64,000 nt of DNA from Gordonia sp. UBA5067 (GTDB lineage Bacteria; Actinomycetota; Actinomycetes; Mycobacteriales; Mycobacteriaceae): NCBI RefSeq assembly GCF_002414845.1, contig NZ_DIAX01000085.1, positions 1,350-65,349 on the forward strand. The letters are read 5' to 3'. The translations under genes and the position numbers were made by a program. Shown here piece after piece: positions 41,269 to 49,431 of the stretch. The notes under the pieces are model-generated. The model was not told the origin of the DNA, did not search any database, and saw only the letters and a list, made by a program, of their open reading frames with translations. Position 1 is the first letter of the stretch; each line of letters begins with the position of its first letter.

Positions 41269-41772
41269 ATGTTGGCCTCCACGAAGACCCTGATCGCACG
41301 CGTCGTCGGCACTGCGGCCACCGCCGGTGTGGCGGCCGTGGTGCTACTCGGCTGCGGCAGCAACGACAGCCCGACGCCCGCCGCTGCCAGCGCCACCTCC
41401 GCTGCGAGTGCCACCGCGTCGTCGAGTCTTCCCTCCGCCCCCACCGAATCGGGTGTCGCCGTCGTTCCCGGCCCGAACCCCGCACAGGTCGCCCCACCGG
41501 CGTCGGTCCCCGCCGACCGCCATATCCCCGACGTTCCCGGCACCAAGTGCGGCGCCACCCGCGGCCCGGACGGTGCGCTCGAGTTGGTCGTCCTCCAGGG
41601 CAAGGTCGACTGCGGCACCGCGAAAAAGGTGGCCCACGAATACGGCCCGATGATCGCCAGCGGCCAGAAGCAGACCGTTGACGGGTGGACCTGTGGCCCG
41701 TCGACGGCCGAGAACATCCTCGCCGCATGCGCCAAGGGCGACGACGCGTTCGTCTTCCAGCTGCCCAACTGA
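41269..41772 (+). CDS. Small lipoprotein, unknown function
   Basis: 167 residues from the ATG at 41269; an upstream in-frame TTG/CTG-type start at 41248 would spoil the signal peptide. The signal peptide ends in VVLLGCGS, a lipobox, so Cys is lipidated and the protein is surface anchored. About 55 residues of Ser/Ala/Pro-rich linker follow, then a compact C-terminal domain with four Cys (TKCGATRG, VDCGTAKK, WTCGPST, LAACAKG) likely forming two disulfides. The pattern G-x-L-x-L-V-V-L-x-G-K-V-D-C resembles small mycobacterial secreted proteins of unknown role. Divergent from tgt. Confidence 0.8.
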   Translation: MLASTKTLIARVVGTAATAGVAAVVLLGCGSNDSPTPAAASATSAASATASSSLPSAPTESGVAVVPGPNPAQVAPPASVPADRHIPDVPGTKCGATRGPDGALELVVLQGKVDCGTAKKVAHEYGPMIASGQKQTVDGWTCGPSTAENILAACAKGDDAFVFQLPN

Positions 41773-41878
41773 CTCGACTCGGCGCGGCGTCCGGCCGCCA
41801 ACAACGAAGACCGACCGAGTGGCCTTGGTAGGTTGACCGGGTCCCCGACTGCCGGGGGTCGCCAACCGAAGGATCACC

Positions 41879-43552
41879 ATGCCGGGTACGAAGACGTCGC
41901 CCACCCCGCGGCGAACGATGCGCCAGCACTTCACGTCCGTCTCGTACGGCGGCATGGTCGGCGCGATGCTTCTGCTGCTCGCATCGGCCACCCCATCGTT
42001 GTTGCCGCGCGGCTGGTTCTTCCAGGGCGTCGTCTCGGGCGGTGCGGCCGCCATCGGCTACGCCATCGGCGCCTTCCTCACCTGGCTGGCCCGCTTCATG
42101 GTGTCGCGGGATGAGCCGTGGCGCCGGCCACAGCGCTTTTGGTGGTGGGCCCTCGCGTTCATCGCCGTCTGGGATGCCACCCTCATGCTCTACTGGTATG
42201 TCCGTTGGCAGAACGACTTGCGCGACCTCATGGGCGTCGAGCGCATCGGCCTGCGCGCGATCCCGGAGATCCTCGGCGTCGCACTCATCGTGTTCCTTCT
42301 GCTGATGGTTATCGGCAAGGCCTGGTCCCGGGCGGTCGGTGCCGTTGTCCGATGGCTGCGCGGCTTCGTCCCACCGCGGATGGCCAGCGTTGCCGGCGGC
42401 GCCATCGCGGTCGGACTGACCGTGGCGCTGGTCAACGGTGTACTCGTCGAGAACGTGATGCGCGTGTTGAACAGCACGTTCTCCGCTGCCAACGACGAGA
42501 CCAAGGCCGACGTTTCCGCACCCACGTCGCCGCTGCGTTCGGGCGGCCCGGACTCGACGGTGAGCTGGGACTCACTGGGCCGGGAGGGTCGGTCCAACGT
42601 CGCTGACGGGCCGACCGTTGCCCAGTTGACCAGGTTCAACGGAGTGCCTGCGATGGAACCGATCCGCGTATTCGCCGGCCTTGACAGCGCGCCCACCCTC
42701 GAAGGGGTCGCCGACGCCGCGGTGCGCGAACTCGAACGCACCGGCGGCCTCAATCGCAAGATCGTCGCCGTCGGTTCGACCACCGGCAGCGGCTGGCTCA
42801 ACAAGGGCTACATCGATTCACTGGAATACATGTACAACGGCGACACCGCCCTGGTGTCGATGCAGTACTCGTACCTGCCGAGCTGGATCTCGTTCCTGGT
42901 CGACAAGGAACGCGCACGCCAGGCCGGCATGCTGCTGTTCGAGAAGGTGAGCGCACGGGTCCGGGCGATGCCCGAAGCACACCGCCCCAAGCTTGTGGTC
43001 TTTGGCGAGTCACTGGGCAGCTTCGCCGGCGAGTCGCCGTTCGGTTCCGTCCCGACGATCGCTGCCCGTACCGACGGCGCCCTGTTCACCGGGCCCACCT
43101 TCAACAACCAACTGTGGCTGGACACGACGCGCAACCGCGACGCCGGTTCACCCGAGTGGCTCCCCATCTTCGGCGACGGTCAGTTCGCCCGATTCATCGC
43201 CGACGAGGGCGACCTCGTCCGGCCGAATGCACCGTGGGATCACGCCCGAGTCGTCTACAACCAGCATGCGTCGGACCCGATCACCTGGTGGAATCCGTCG
43301 CTGCTGTTCCGCGAACCCGACTGGCTCAAGGAGAAGCGCGGTCGCGATGTGCTCCACTCAACGCACTGGATTCCCGTCGTCACCTTCCTGCAGGTCTCAG
43401 CCGACATGGCCGTCGCCGTCGACGTGCCCGACGGCCACGGGCACCACTATCTGCGCTCGATTCCGTATGCCTGGGCGAAGATTCTTCAGCCGCCCGGGTG
43501 GACCGATGAGAAAACCCGCCGCCTGCTGCCGCTCCTCGACCGGGACTTCTAG
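41879..43552 (+). CDS. Membrane alpha/beta-hydrolase (Abhydrolase_9 family)
   Basis: 557 residues with AAGGA before the ATG. The first 170 residues hold about five membrane helices (Abhydrolase_9 N-terminal region). The second half is a hydrolase domain with the nucleophile elbow VFGESLGSF, the phrases GSTTGSGWLNKG and VYNQHASDPITWWNP, and a late GHGHHY segment for the catalytic His. This two-part arrangement is widespread in mycolic-acid actinobacteria. The active site probably faces the outside, acting on envelope lipid esters, but no substrate is established. A possible -10 (TAGGTT, 41829-41834) lies upstream. It converges on murF, seven bases apart. Confidence 0.88.
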   Translation: MPGTKTSPTPRRTMRQHFTSVSYGGMVGAMLLLLASATPSLLPRGWFFQGVVSGGAAAIGYAIGAFLTWLARFMVSRDEPWRRPQRFWWWALAFIAVWDATLMLYWYVRWQNDLRDLMGVERIGLRAIPEILGVALIVFLLLMVIGKAWSRAVGAVVRWLRGFVPPRMASVAGGAIAVGLTVALVNGVLVENVMRVLNSTFSAANDETKADVSAPTSPLRSGGPDSTVSWDSLGREGRSNVADGPTVAQLTRFNGVPAMEPIRVFAGLDSAPTLEGVADAAVRELERTGGLNRKIVAVGSTTGSGWLNKGYIDSLEYMYNGDTALVSMQYSYLPSWISFLVDKERARQAGMLLFEKVSARVRAMPEAHRPKLVVFGESLGSFAGESPFGSVPTIAARTDGALFTGPTFNNQLWLDTTRNRDAGSPEWLPIFGDGQFARFIADEGDLVRPNAPWDHARVVYNQHASDPITWWNPSLLFREPDWLKEKRGRDVLHSTHWIPVVTFLQVSADMAVAVDVPDGHGHHYLRSIPYAWAKILQPPGWTDEKTRRLLPLLDRDF

Positions 43553-43559
43553 GCAAGCG

Positions 43560-44894
43560 TCAACGACGCCCGGCGTCGAGCAACTCGACAACCCGCTCCA
43601 GCGCCGCGACACGGCTCCCCTTGACGAGCAGGGCCAGTGGACCACCGAGCCCGGTGACGTGGTCGGCGGCCGCCTGCGCGTCATCGACATGCTCGACGTC
43701 GTCGCCGTAGCGCGGCTCGTCGACGGCGACGACGGCGATGCCCAGCGACAACGCCAGCTCGGCGACCTCCCGATGGGCCGCCGCCGAATCCGCTCCCAGC
43801 TCGGCCATCGTGCCGAGTACGGCGACACGGCGCACGGCGTCGACCCGGGCCAGCGCGCGCAGTGCAGCGGCCATCGAGGTTGGATTGGCGTTGTACGCGT
43901 CGTTGATGACGGTGAACCCGGTTGCGGTCTGCACCAGCTCCATCCGGAGCCCCGACAACGCGGCCGCGTAGAGCCCCTCGGCGACCTTCTCGAGTTCGAC
44001 GCCGAGCCCGGCCCCGGCGGCCGCGGCGGCCAAGGCGTTGCCGACCTGGTGTTCTCCGCGTGCCCCCAGCCGAATCGGGATGCTCCCCCACGGGGAGTGC
44101 AGGGTGAACGAGGCGCGCAAGCCGGCATCAAGCGTGACCCCGCTGGCAGTCAGGTCGGCGGTACCACCGCGCGCGCTGTAGGTCAGCACGCGCGCCCGTG
44201 TGCGCGCGGCCATCGCGGCGACATTCGGGTCGTCGGCGTTGAGGACGGCAATCCCCGCGGCGGGCAGGGCCTCCACGAGCTCACCCTTGGTCTGCGCGAC
44301 CGCTTCGAGGGACCCGAAGTTTTCCAGGTGCACCCCTTCGACCCGGGTCAGCACCCCGACCGTGGGTTGGGCGATCTCACACAGCGTCGCGATGTGCCCG
44401 ACGCCGCGCGCCCCCATCTCCAGCACGGCCGCCTCGGTGCCGTCGTCGGCCCCGAACAGCGTCAGCGGCAGGCCCAGCTCGTTGTTGAACGACTTCTCGC
44501 TCGCCGCGGTGCGATAGGTGGTCTGCAATACCCCGGCCAACAGATCCTTCGTCGACGTCTTGCCCACCGAACCGGTCACGCCGACGACCCTCGCACCGAT
44601 CCGGGCACGGGCCGACCGTCCGAGGTCTTGCAGGGCGAGCGCGGTATCGGCGACCCGGATCGCCGCGACGCCGTCGGCCGGGACAATGCCATCGCGGCTG
44701 GTGAGGAAGGCGGGCGCCCCGGCAGCCAACGCCGCCGCCAGAAACTCGTGACCGTCGCGCTCGGCGACGATCGGGACGAATAGCTGGCCGGGTTCCAGGG
44801 TGCGCGAGTCGATACCCGCCCCCGTGACGGTGACGTCGGCACCGGTCGCCGTGCCCCCTGTTGCCGCGGCGATCTCTGCCGAAGTGAATTTCAC
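43560..44894 (-). CDS. murF: UDP-MurNAc-tripeptide:D-Ala-D-Ala ligase
   Basis: 444 residues, Mur ligase family. Domain 1 (FTSAEIAAATGG, DSRTLEPGQLFVPI) binds the UDP sugar, domain 2 has the P-loop GVTGSVGKTS (105-114) and FNNELGLPLTLF, and domain 3 ends with NDAYNANPTSM and GTMAELG. It adds the D-Ala-D-Ala dipeptide to the peptidoglycan precursor. It lies outside the expected mur/fts gene cluster and is back to back with ddl, which makes that same dipeptide. TAGCGT six bases before the GTG implies a leaderless mRNA. Confidence 0.93.
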   Translation of the reverse strand: MKFTSAEIAAATGGTATGADVTVTGAGIDSRTLEPGQLFVPIVAERDGHEFLAAALAAGAPAFLTSRDGIVPADGVAAIRVADTALALQDLGRSARARIGARVVGVTGSVGKTSTKDLLAGVLQTTYRTAASEKSFNNELGLPLTLFGADDGTEAAVLEMGARGVGHIATLCEIAQPTVGVLTRVEGVHLENFGSLEAVAQTKGELVEALPAAGIAVLNADDPNVAAMAARTRARVLTYSARGGTADLTASGVTLDAGLRASFTLHSPWGSIPIRLGARGEHQVGNALAAAAAGAGLGVELEKVAEGLYAAALSGLRMELVQTATGFTVINDAYNANPTSMAAALRALARVDAVRRVAVLGTMAELGADSAAAHREVAELALSLGIAVVAVDEPRYGDDVEHVDDAQAAADHVTGLGGPLALLVKGSRVAALERVVELLDAGRR

Positions 44895-44900
44895 ACATCC

Positions 44901-44906
44901 ACGCTA
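44901..44906 (-). promoter_or_regulatory. -10 element for leaderless murF transcript
   Basis: On the minus strand TAGCGT is followed by six bases and GTG at 44894. Confidence 0.45.
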
Positions 44907-44948
44907 CGCGACGATCAGGGCCGGCTCGCATCGGTTCTTCCACCCCCG

Positions 44949-44954
44949 TAAGGT
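44949..44954 (+). promoter_or_regulatory. -10 element for leaderless ddl transcript
   Basis: TAAGGT is followed by seven bases and ATG at 44962. It removes 54 unsupported upstream codons from the frame. Confidence 0.6.
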
Positions 44955-44961
44955 TGCGGCC

Positions 44962-46059
44962 ATGCCCGACGCCGCCGCGACCACCGTGCGCCTCGTCGTC
45001 CTGTTCGGGGGGGCCTCCGCCGAGCACGACATCTCCTGCATCAGCGCGGCACACGTCCTCGCCGCGGTAGACCGGTCCCGCTACACGCTGGTGCCGATCG
45101 GGATCACCCGCGACGGCACATGGGTCTCGCCCACCGCCACCGTTGCCGCCCTCGCGGCAGGCGATCCGCTGGGCCACGCGCTCGCTCCCGAAGGGCCGAC
45201 CGTCGAACCGCTGGCCATCCTGCGCGGCGGTGGCGACGCCCCCACCGTCGTCCTGCCCCTGCTGCACGGTCCCCACGGGGAGGACGGCACCATTCAGGGT
45301 CTGCTCGAACTGCTCAATGTTGCCTACGTCGGGTCGGGCGTCCTCGGATCGGCGCTGTGCATGGACAAGGCAATGGCCAAAGATGTTGCGGCGCACCGCG
45401 GAATCCCGCAATGCCGGTGGATCGAGCACCGCAACGGGATCGACGATGAGCAACGAACCATCAACTCCGCGGTCGACGAACTAGGACTCCCGGTCTTCGT
45501 CAAGCCGGCAAACATGGGTTCCTCGGTCGGGATCTCCAAAGCGCACGACGAGGCCGAGCTGGCCGTCGCTTTGCAGACGGCGCTCGCCTACGACGACGTG
45601 CTGGTCATCGAGGAGGGCATCACTGCCCGCGAGATCGAGGTGGCGGTGCTCGGCAACACGCGGCCGGAGGCGTCGCTGCCCGGCGAGATTCTGCCCGGCT
45701 CGGAGTTCTACGACTACGACGACAAGTACGTCACCGGCAACGCGGCCCTGCAGATCCCCGCGAAACTACCCGACTCGGCCGTCGACGAGGTTCGTGAGCT
45801 GGCCATCCGCTGCTACCGGGCACTGCGGTGCCAAGGGTTGGCCCGCGTCGACTTCTTCTACGAGGAGTCGTACCGCGACGGCCCTGGCCGAGGTTGGCTC
45901 CTCAATGAGGTGAACACGATTCCCGGGTTCACCCCCGCGTCGATGTACCCGAAGATGTGGGCGGCGACGGGGCTGGCGTATTCCGATCTCATCGATCGGC
46001 TCGTCGCGCTGGCCATCGAGGCCCATACGCGGCGGTCGGCCTTCTCCACCGCCCACTAA
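44962..46059 (+). CDS. ddl: D-alanine:D-alanine ligase
   Basis: 365 residues from the ATG at 44962. ATP-grasp ligase: RLVVLFGGASAEHDIS at the N terminus, HGPHGEDGTIQGLLE, VKPANMGSSVGISKA (ATP lid), the omega-loop FYDYDDKYVTG and the metal-binding end FLLNEVNTIPGFTP-like WLLNEVNTIPGFTP. The Lys-Tyr pair in DDKY is the D-Ala:D-Ala type; it is not the VanA-type D-Ala:D-Lac form. Divergent from murF with a 67-bp shared promoter region, so the dipeptide and the enzyme that uses it can be controlled together. The last codons form a short hairpin with the first downstream repeat. Confidence 0.95.
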   Translation: MPDAAATTVRLVVLFGGASAEHDISCISAAHVLAAVDRSRYTLVPIGITRDGTWVSPTATVAALAAGDPLGHALAPEGPTVEPLAILRGGGDAPTVVLPLLHGPHGEDGTIQGLLELLNVAYVGSGVLGSALCMDKAMAKDVAAHRGIPQCRWIEHRNGIDDEQRTINSAVDELGLPVFVKPANMGSSVGISKAHDEAELAVALQTALAYDDVLVIEEGITAREIEVAVLGNTRPEASLPGEILPGSEFYDYDDKYVTGNAALQIPAKLPDSAVDEVRELAIRCYRALRCQGLARVDFFYEESYRDGPGRGWLLNEVNTIPGFTPASMYPKMWAATGLAYSDLIDRLVALAIEAHTRRSAFSTAH

Positions 46060-46072
46060 CCGCCGAGTGGGC
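46051..46072 (+). terminator. Hairpin at the 3' end of ddl
   Basis: GCCCACT (46051-46057, including part of the stop codon) can pair with AGTGGGC (46066-46072), which belongs to the first repeat core. A weak terminator function is possible; there is no T-run. Confidence 0.35.
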
Positions 46073-46119
46073 ACCCCAACCCCGCCGAGTGGGCACCCCA
46101 ACCCCGCCGAGTGGGCACC
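46061..46119 (+). repeat. 22-bp-phased repeat array 1 (three cores)
   Basis: The 11-base core CCGAGTGGGCA occurs at 46063, 46085 and 46107, separated each time by the identical 11-base spacer CCCCAACCCCG. It fills the gap between the convergent ddl and monooxygenase genes. The same core appears in the opposite orientation at 47676-47732. Confidence 0.85.
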
Positions 46120-47198
46120 TAATTCGGCCGCCAACTCGCGATCCGATCGGTCAGCGACAACATCATGCGGTCGGGCAGAATCGATGCAAAGGTTTGCGGC
46201 AGTCCGGCAAAGCGGTTTGCCGGCATCATCATCGGCGTCGCTCGACGGGCCATCCAGGCGACAGTCGCCCACCGTCGACGACGCGCGGCCGTGAAGCCCA
46301 CACCATCGAATTCCCCTGATGACGTGCAGTGCTGCGCCAGCACGACGGCATCTTCAAGCGACAGACCCGCGCCCTGGCCGAGGTGCGGCCGCATGGCGTG
46401 AGCGGCGTCGCCGACCAAGACCGTGCGTCCTTTGACGGGCGAGCGAACCGGAGCCAGCTCGGTGAGGTCATGCACGATCGGCTCGCCGATCGCCGCCAGC
46501 ATTGCCGGCACCGGCTCGATCCAGCCGTCGAAGTGAGCCAATCCCTTCTCCCGCGCCCGACCACGCGATGCCCCGAACACATAGGTCGTATCGCCGGGTA
46601 GCGGCAGGATTCCACACTCCCCGGAAGAGCCCCACACGTTGATGGCCTCGTCGGTAGCACCGTCGACGACCGCCCGCCACGCCCGGATACCGCAGTCGCG
46701 CTCGCCGCCCGCTTCCGGCCACCACTGCAGCCGCGTCTGGCTGTGCACACCGTCGGCAGCGACGACGAGGTTGAAGGACTCCTCCCGGCCGTCCGCCGCA
46801 ACGATCCCCCGTCGGACATCGACCACCGTCGCACGCGTAGCCGGGCGGACGACGCCGTCGTCGAGCCCGTCCACCAGTGCCGCGTTGAGATCACGCCGGT
46901 GCAGCGCCAGCATTTCGCCGGGGGCGCTGCATTGCCGCATGAGTTCGCGGCCCGACGACTGGAGAATCCGCACTCGCGGCATGTCATTCGCCAGCGCCCG
47001 CACCCCGTCGGCGACACCCAGCACGGTGAGGACGGCGATCCCGTTTGACCAGATCGTGATCCCGGCGCCGACCACGACACTGGGAGTCTCCTCGAATACC
47101 ACGACATCCCAGCCGCGCCGGGTCAGGGCAACTGCTGCGGCAAGACCACAGATCCCGCCCCCGACGACAGCGGCGCGCGGCCGCGTGAGACTGGGCAT
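46119..47198 (-). CDS. FAD-dependent monooxygenase (PHBH-like)
   Basis: 359 residues from the ATG at 47198 with GGGAG five bases upstream; ATG codons at 47216 and 47219 are alternatives. The Rossmann start AAVVGGGICGLAAAVAL binds FAD, the central VVAADGVHSQTR is the DG motif, and GRTVLVGDAAHAMRPHLGQGAGLSLEDA is the GD motif contacting the FAD ribityl chain. It hydroxylates an unknown, probably aromatic, substrate with NAD(P)H and O2. Its stop codon touches repeat array 1. It is divergent from the receiver-like gene at 47250. Confidence 0.92.
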   Translation of the reverse strand: MPSLTRPRAAVVGGGICGLAAAVALTRRGWDVVVFEETPSVVVGAGITIWSNGIAVLTVLGVADGVRALANDMPRVRILQSSGRELMRQCSAPGEMLALHRRDLNAALVDGLDDGVVRPATRATVVDVRRGIVAADGREESFNLVVAADGVHSQTRLQWWPEAGGERDCGIRAWRAVVDGATDEAINVWGSSGECGILPLPGDTTYVFGASRGRAREKGLAHFDGWIEPVPAMLAAIGEPIVHDLTELAPVRSPVKGRTVLVGDAAHAMRPHLGQGAGLSLEDAVVLAQHCTSSGEFDGVGFTAARRRRWATVAWMARRATPMMMPANRFAGLPQTFASILPDRMMLSLTDRIASWRPN

Positions 47199-47236
47199 GG
47201 TCTCCCATTGTGTCATCATCGACGACCATGCGCGGC

Positions 47237-47242
47237 TAGCAT
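47237..47242 (+). promoter_or_regulatory. -10 element for leaderless receiver-like gene
   Basis: TAGCAT is followed by seven bases and GTG at 47250. Confidence 0.55.
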
Positions 47243-47249
47243 CGGGCCC

Positions 47250-47660
47250 GTGAGTGCCGCACCGGAATCGCCCCGTATCGCGTTGCGCGTCGGTGTCTAT
47301 TCGCCCAACGCGCGCACCCGCGAGCACGTCATCACGGCCGTCGGGACCACCCTTCATCCCGACCTGCCCGAACTCGCCCTCACCGAGCTGGCCACCGGGC
47401 CCGCCGTACTGGACAAACTCGATCAGAACCAGATCGATGTCCTGATTCTCGACGGCGAGGCGGCTCCGATCGGTGGGCTGGGACTGGCCAAACAGATCCG
47501 CGACGAGTACGAGCCGTGCCCACTGTTGCTCGTCCTCATTGCTCGCCAAGCTGATCGGTGGCTGGCCGACTGGTCACGCGCCGACGCGACGGCGACGCTG
47601 CCCGTCGACGCAATTGAACTCGGGACGACGATGACCGAATTGATCCGGACACGGACCTAG
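47250..47660 (+). CDS. Degenerate receiver-domain protein upstream of nuo (Rv3143-like)
   Basis: 136 residues from the GTG at 47250. The fold follows a CheY-like receiver: strand RVGVYSP, then helix, then LILDGEAAPIGGLGLAKQI with an Asp in the phospho-acceptor position. The acidic pair after strand 1 is missing (YSPN), the Thr/Ser after strand 4 is replaced (LVLIARQ), and the Lys after strand 5 is Leu (ATLPVD). There is no output domain. It is probably a pseudo-receiver acting by protein contact. A similar gene (Rv3143) precedes nuoA in M. tuberculosis, so the pairing with complex I is old. It is followed by repeat array 2. Confidence 0.82.
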   Translation: MSAAPESPRIALRVGVYSPNARTREHVITAVGTTLHPDLPELALTELATGPAVLDKLDQNQIDVLILDGEAAPIGGLGLAKQIRDEYEPCPLLLVLIARQADRWLADWSRADATATLPVDAIELGTTMTELIRTRT

Positions 47661-47675
47661 TCCCCGCCTCCGCCT

Positions 47676-47732
47676 GCCCACTCGGTACGAACGAGGTGCC
47701 CACTCGGCGAGGATGAGGTGCCCACTCGGCGG
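47676..47732 (-). repeat. 22-bp-phased repeat array 2 (three cores, opposite orientation)
   Basis: TGCCCACTCGG, the reverse complement of the array 1 core, occurs at 47676, 47698 and 47720. The 11-base spacers here differ from each other (TACGAACGAGG and CGAGGATGAGG) but both end GAGG. It lies in the 163-bp gap between the receiver-like gene and nuoA, upstream of the probable nuo promoter. Confidence 0.85.
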
Positions 47733-47738
47733 GATTGT

Positions 47739-47754
47739 GTGACCGCGGACACGC
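47739..47754 (+). promoter_or_regulatory. Possible CRP-type site upstream of nuoA
   Basis: TGTGA-CCGCGG-ACACG has a perfect left half of the CRP consensus TGTGA-N6-TCACA and a partial right half (three of five). It overlaps the expected -35 region of the nuo promoter. Weak evidence. Confidence 0.25.
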
Positions 47755-47771
47755 AACCGGGCCGTCATGAG

Positions 47772-47777
47772 TAGTGT
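47772..47777 (+). promoter_or_regulatory. Possible -10 of the nuo operon
   Basis: TAGTGT would start transcription near 47784, about 40 bases before the nuoA ATG. It overlaps an inverted repeat GTGTGA-N8-TCACAC (47774-47793). Confidence 0.3.
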
Positions 47778-47823
47778 GAGAGACACATCACACAGCCACT
47801 CCCGTCGCGGAGGCGATACCCAC

Positions 47824-48183
47824 ATGAACGCCTATCTACCAATCCTCGTACTCGGCGGGATTGCTGCTGCGTTCGCCGTGTTCTCGATCGGGGCAGCGAC
47901 CTTCGTCGGGCCCCGGCGCGCCAACCGCGCCAAGCTCGAGGCCTACGAGTGCGGAATCGAACCATTGCCGCAAGACCGTGCGGTGCAACGGATTCCGGTG
48001 AAGTACTACCTCACCGCGATGTTGTTCATCATCTTCGACATCGAGATCGTCTTCCTATATCCGTGGGCCGTCGCCTTCGACTCCCTCGGCTGGTTCGGGC
48101 TGGCCGCGATGGCCCTGTTCGTCGTCAACGTGTCCGTCGCCTACGCCTACGAATGGCGTCGCGGCGGACTGAGGTGGGACTGA
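47824..48183 (+). CDS. nuoA: NADH-quinone oxidoreductase subunit A
   Basis: 119 residues from the ATG at 47824 with GGAGG ten bases upstream; an upstream in-frame ATG at 47767 would add 19 polar residues and is unlikely. Three membrane helices. The loop between helices 1 and 2 has the family signature [12 protein letters not shown], and helix 2 is [18 protein letters not shown] with the conserved acidic residues of the quinone-site region. First gene of the nuo operon; nuoB follows four bases after the stop. Confidence 0.97.
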   Translation: MNAYLPILVLGGIAAAFAVFSIGAATFVGPRRANRAKLEAYECGIEPLPQDRAVQRIPVKYYLTAMLFIIFDIEIVFLYPWAVAFDSLGWFGLAAMALFVVNVSVAYAYEWRRGGLRWD

Positions 48184-48187
48184 CCGG

Positions 48188-48742
48188 ATGGGCATCGAGG
48201 AACAGGTCCCCAGCGGCTTCCTGCTGAGCACCGTCGAGGGTCTCGCGGGCTACATGCGCAAGGGCTCGTTGTGGCCGGCGACGTTCGGTTTGGCCTGCTG
48301 CGCAATTGAGATGATGGCGACGACGTCGGGCCGCTACGACCTGGCCCGCTTCGGCATGGAGGCCTTCCGCGCCTCCCCCCGACAGGCTGATCTCATGATC
48401 GTGGCGGGCCGGGTCAGCCAGAAGATGGCACCGGTCCTGCGTCAGATCTACGACCAGATGGCCGAGCCGAAGTGGGTGCTCGCCATGGGCGTCTGCGCCT
48501 CGTCGGGCGGCATGTTCAATAACTACGCGATCGTGCAGGGCGTCGACCACGTCGTCCCCGTCGACATCTATCTCCCCGGCTGCCCGCCGCGCCCGGAAAT
48601 GCTCCTCCACGCGATCCTCAAGCTGCACGAGAAGATCCAGGAGATGCCACTGGGCGCCAACCGGGCCGAGGCGATCGCCGCCGCCGAACAGGCTGCGCTG
48701 GCATCCCGGCCAACCATCGAATTCAAGGGGCTGCTGCGATGA
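48188..48742 (+). CDS. nuoB: NADH-quinone oxidoreductase subunit B
   Basis: 184 residues. It holds the last iron-sulfur cluster (N2) before quinone. The unusual tandem cysteines ACCAIEMM, then GVCASSGG and LPGCPPRPE supply the four ligands. The C-terminal 35 residues are a polar extension seen in actinobacterial NuoB. It overlaps nuoC by four bases (ATGA). Confidence 0.98.
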   Translation: MGIEEQVPSGFLLSTVEGLAGYMRKGSLWPATFGLACCAIEMMATTSGRYDLARFGMEAFRASPRQADLMIVAGRVSQKMAPVLRQIYDQMAEPKWVLAMGVCASSGGMFNNYAIVQGVDHVVPVDIYLPGCPPRPEMLLHAILKLHEKIQEMPLGANRAEAIAAAEQAALASRPTIEFKGLLR

Positions 48743-49431
48743 GCGACATCCGCAGGCAGCACGACGATCACCCGGAGATAATCGGCACCCGCACCGGCCT
48801 CTTCGGCGCCGACGGCGCCGGCGACACCTCCGGCTATGGCCGTCTGGTCCAGCAGGTTGAACTCGGCGGCACCACCGCACCCCCGTTCGGCGGCTACTTC
48901 GATGAACTCCTCGACACGCTGCGGTCCGCCCTCGCGCGCCACGACGTCAATCCCGATGCCGCAATCGAGGGCGCCCAGGTCCACGTCGGCGAACTGACCG
49001 TATTCGTCGCCCGCGACTGCCTGCCGATCGTCGCCGGTATCGCCCGCGACGAGCCCGACCTGCGCTTCGAGTTGTGCCGCGGGGTGAGCGGCGTGCACTA
49101 CCCCGACGATCCCGGCCGCGAACTACACGCCGTGTACCCGCTGCAGTCGATCACGCACAACCGCGTCGTCCGGCTGGAGGTCTGCGCTCCCGACGCCGAT
49201 CCGCACATCCCCAGCATCTGCCGCGTCTACCCGACCAACGACTGGCACGAGCGCGAGACCTACGACTTCTTCGGGATCATCTTCGACGGCCATCACTCGC
49301 TGGCGCGCATCGAGATGCCCGACGACTGGGAGGGCCACCCGCAGCGCAAGGACTACCCACTCGGTGGCGTACCGGTCGAATACAAGGGCACCACCGTGGC
49401 ACCCCCGGATCGGCGGAGGTCCTATCACTGA
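48739..49431 (+). CDS. nuoC: NADH-quinone oxidoreductase subunit C
   Basis: 230 residues. The 30-kDa subunit signature appears near the end as [15 protein letters not shown] and [18 protein letters not shown]. The first 70 residues are an actinobacterial extension with Gly-rich segments. It is not fused to nuoD, unlike in Escherichia coli. The stop shares its final A with the nuoD start. Confidence 0.97.
   Translation: MSDIRRQHDDHPEIIGTRTGLFGADGAGDTSGYGRLVQQVELGGTTAPPFGGYFDELLDTLRSALARHDVNPDAAIEGAQVHVGELTVFVARDCLPIVAGIARDEPDLRFELCRGVSGVHYPDDPGRELHAVYPLQSITHNRVVRLEVCAPDADPHIPSICRVYPTNDWHERETYDFFGIIFDGHHSLARIEMPDDWEGHPQRKDYPLGGVPVEYKGTTVAPPDRRRSYH

Noticed and set aside
44962..46059. D-Ala:D-Lac (vancomycin resistance) ligase next to murF
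   Set aside because: The omega-loop has the Lys-Tyr pair of D-Ala:D-Ala ligases, and no vanH or vanX gene is present.
46061..47732. CRISPR array
   Set aside because: Cores of 11 bp with 11-bp spacers, only three copies each, no cas gene; the unit sizes are wrong for CRISPR.
47774..47793. GTGTGA-N8-TCACAC as a CRP site
   Set aside because: The spacing is eight, not six as CRP requires; kept only as an unexplained palindrome. The overlapping TGTGA-N6-ACACG at 47739 fits better but is weak.
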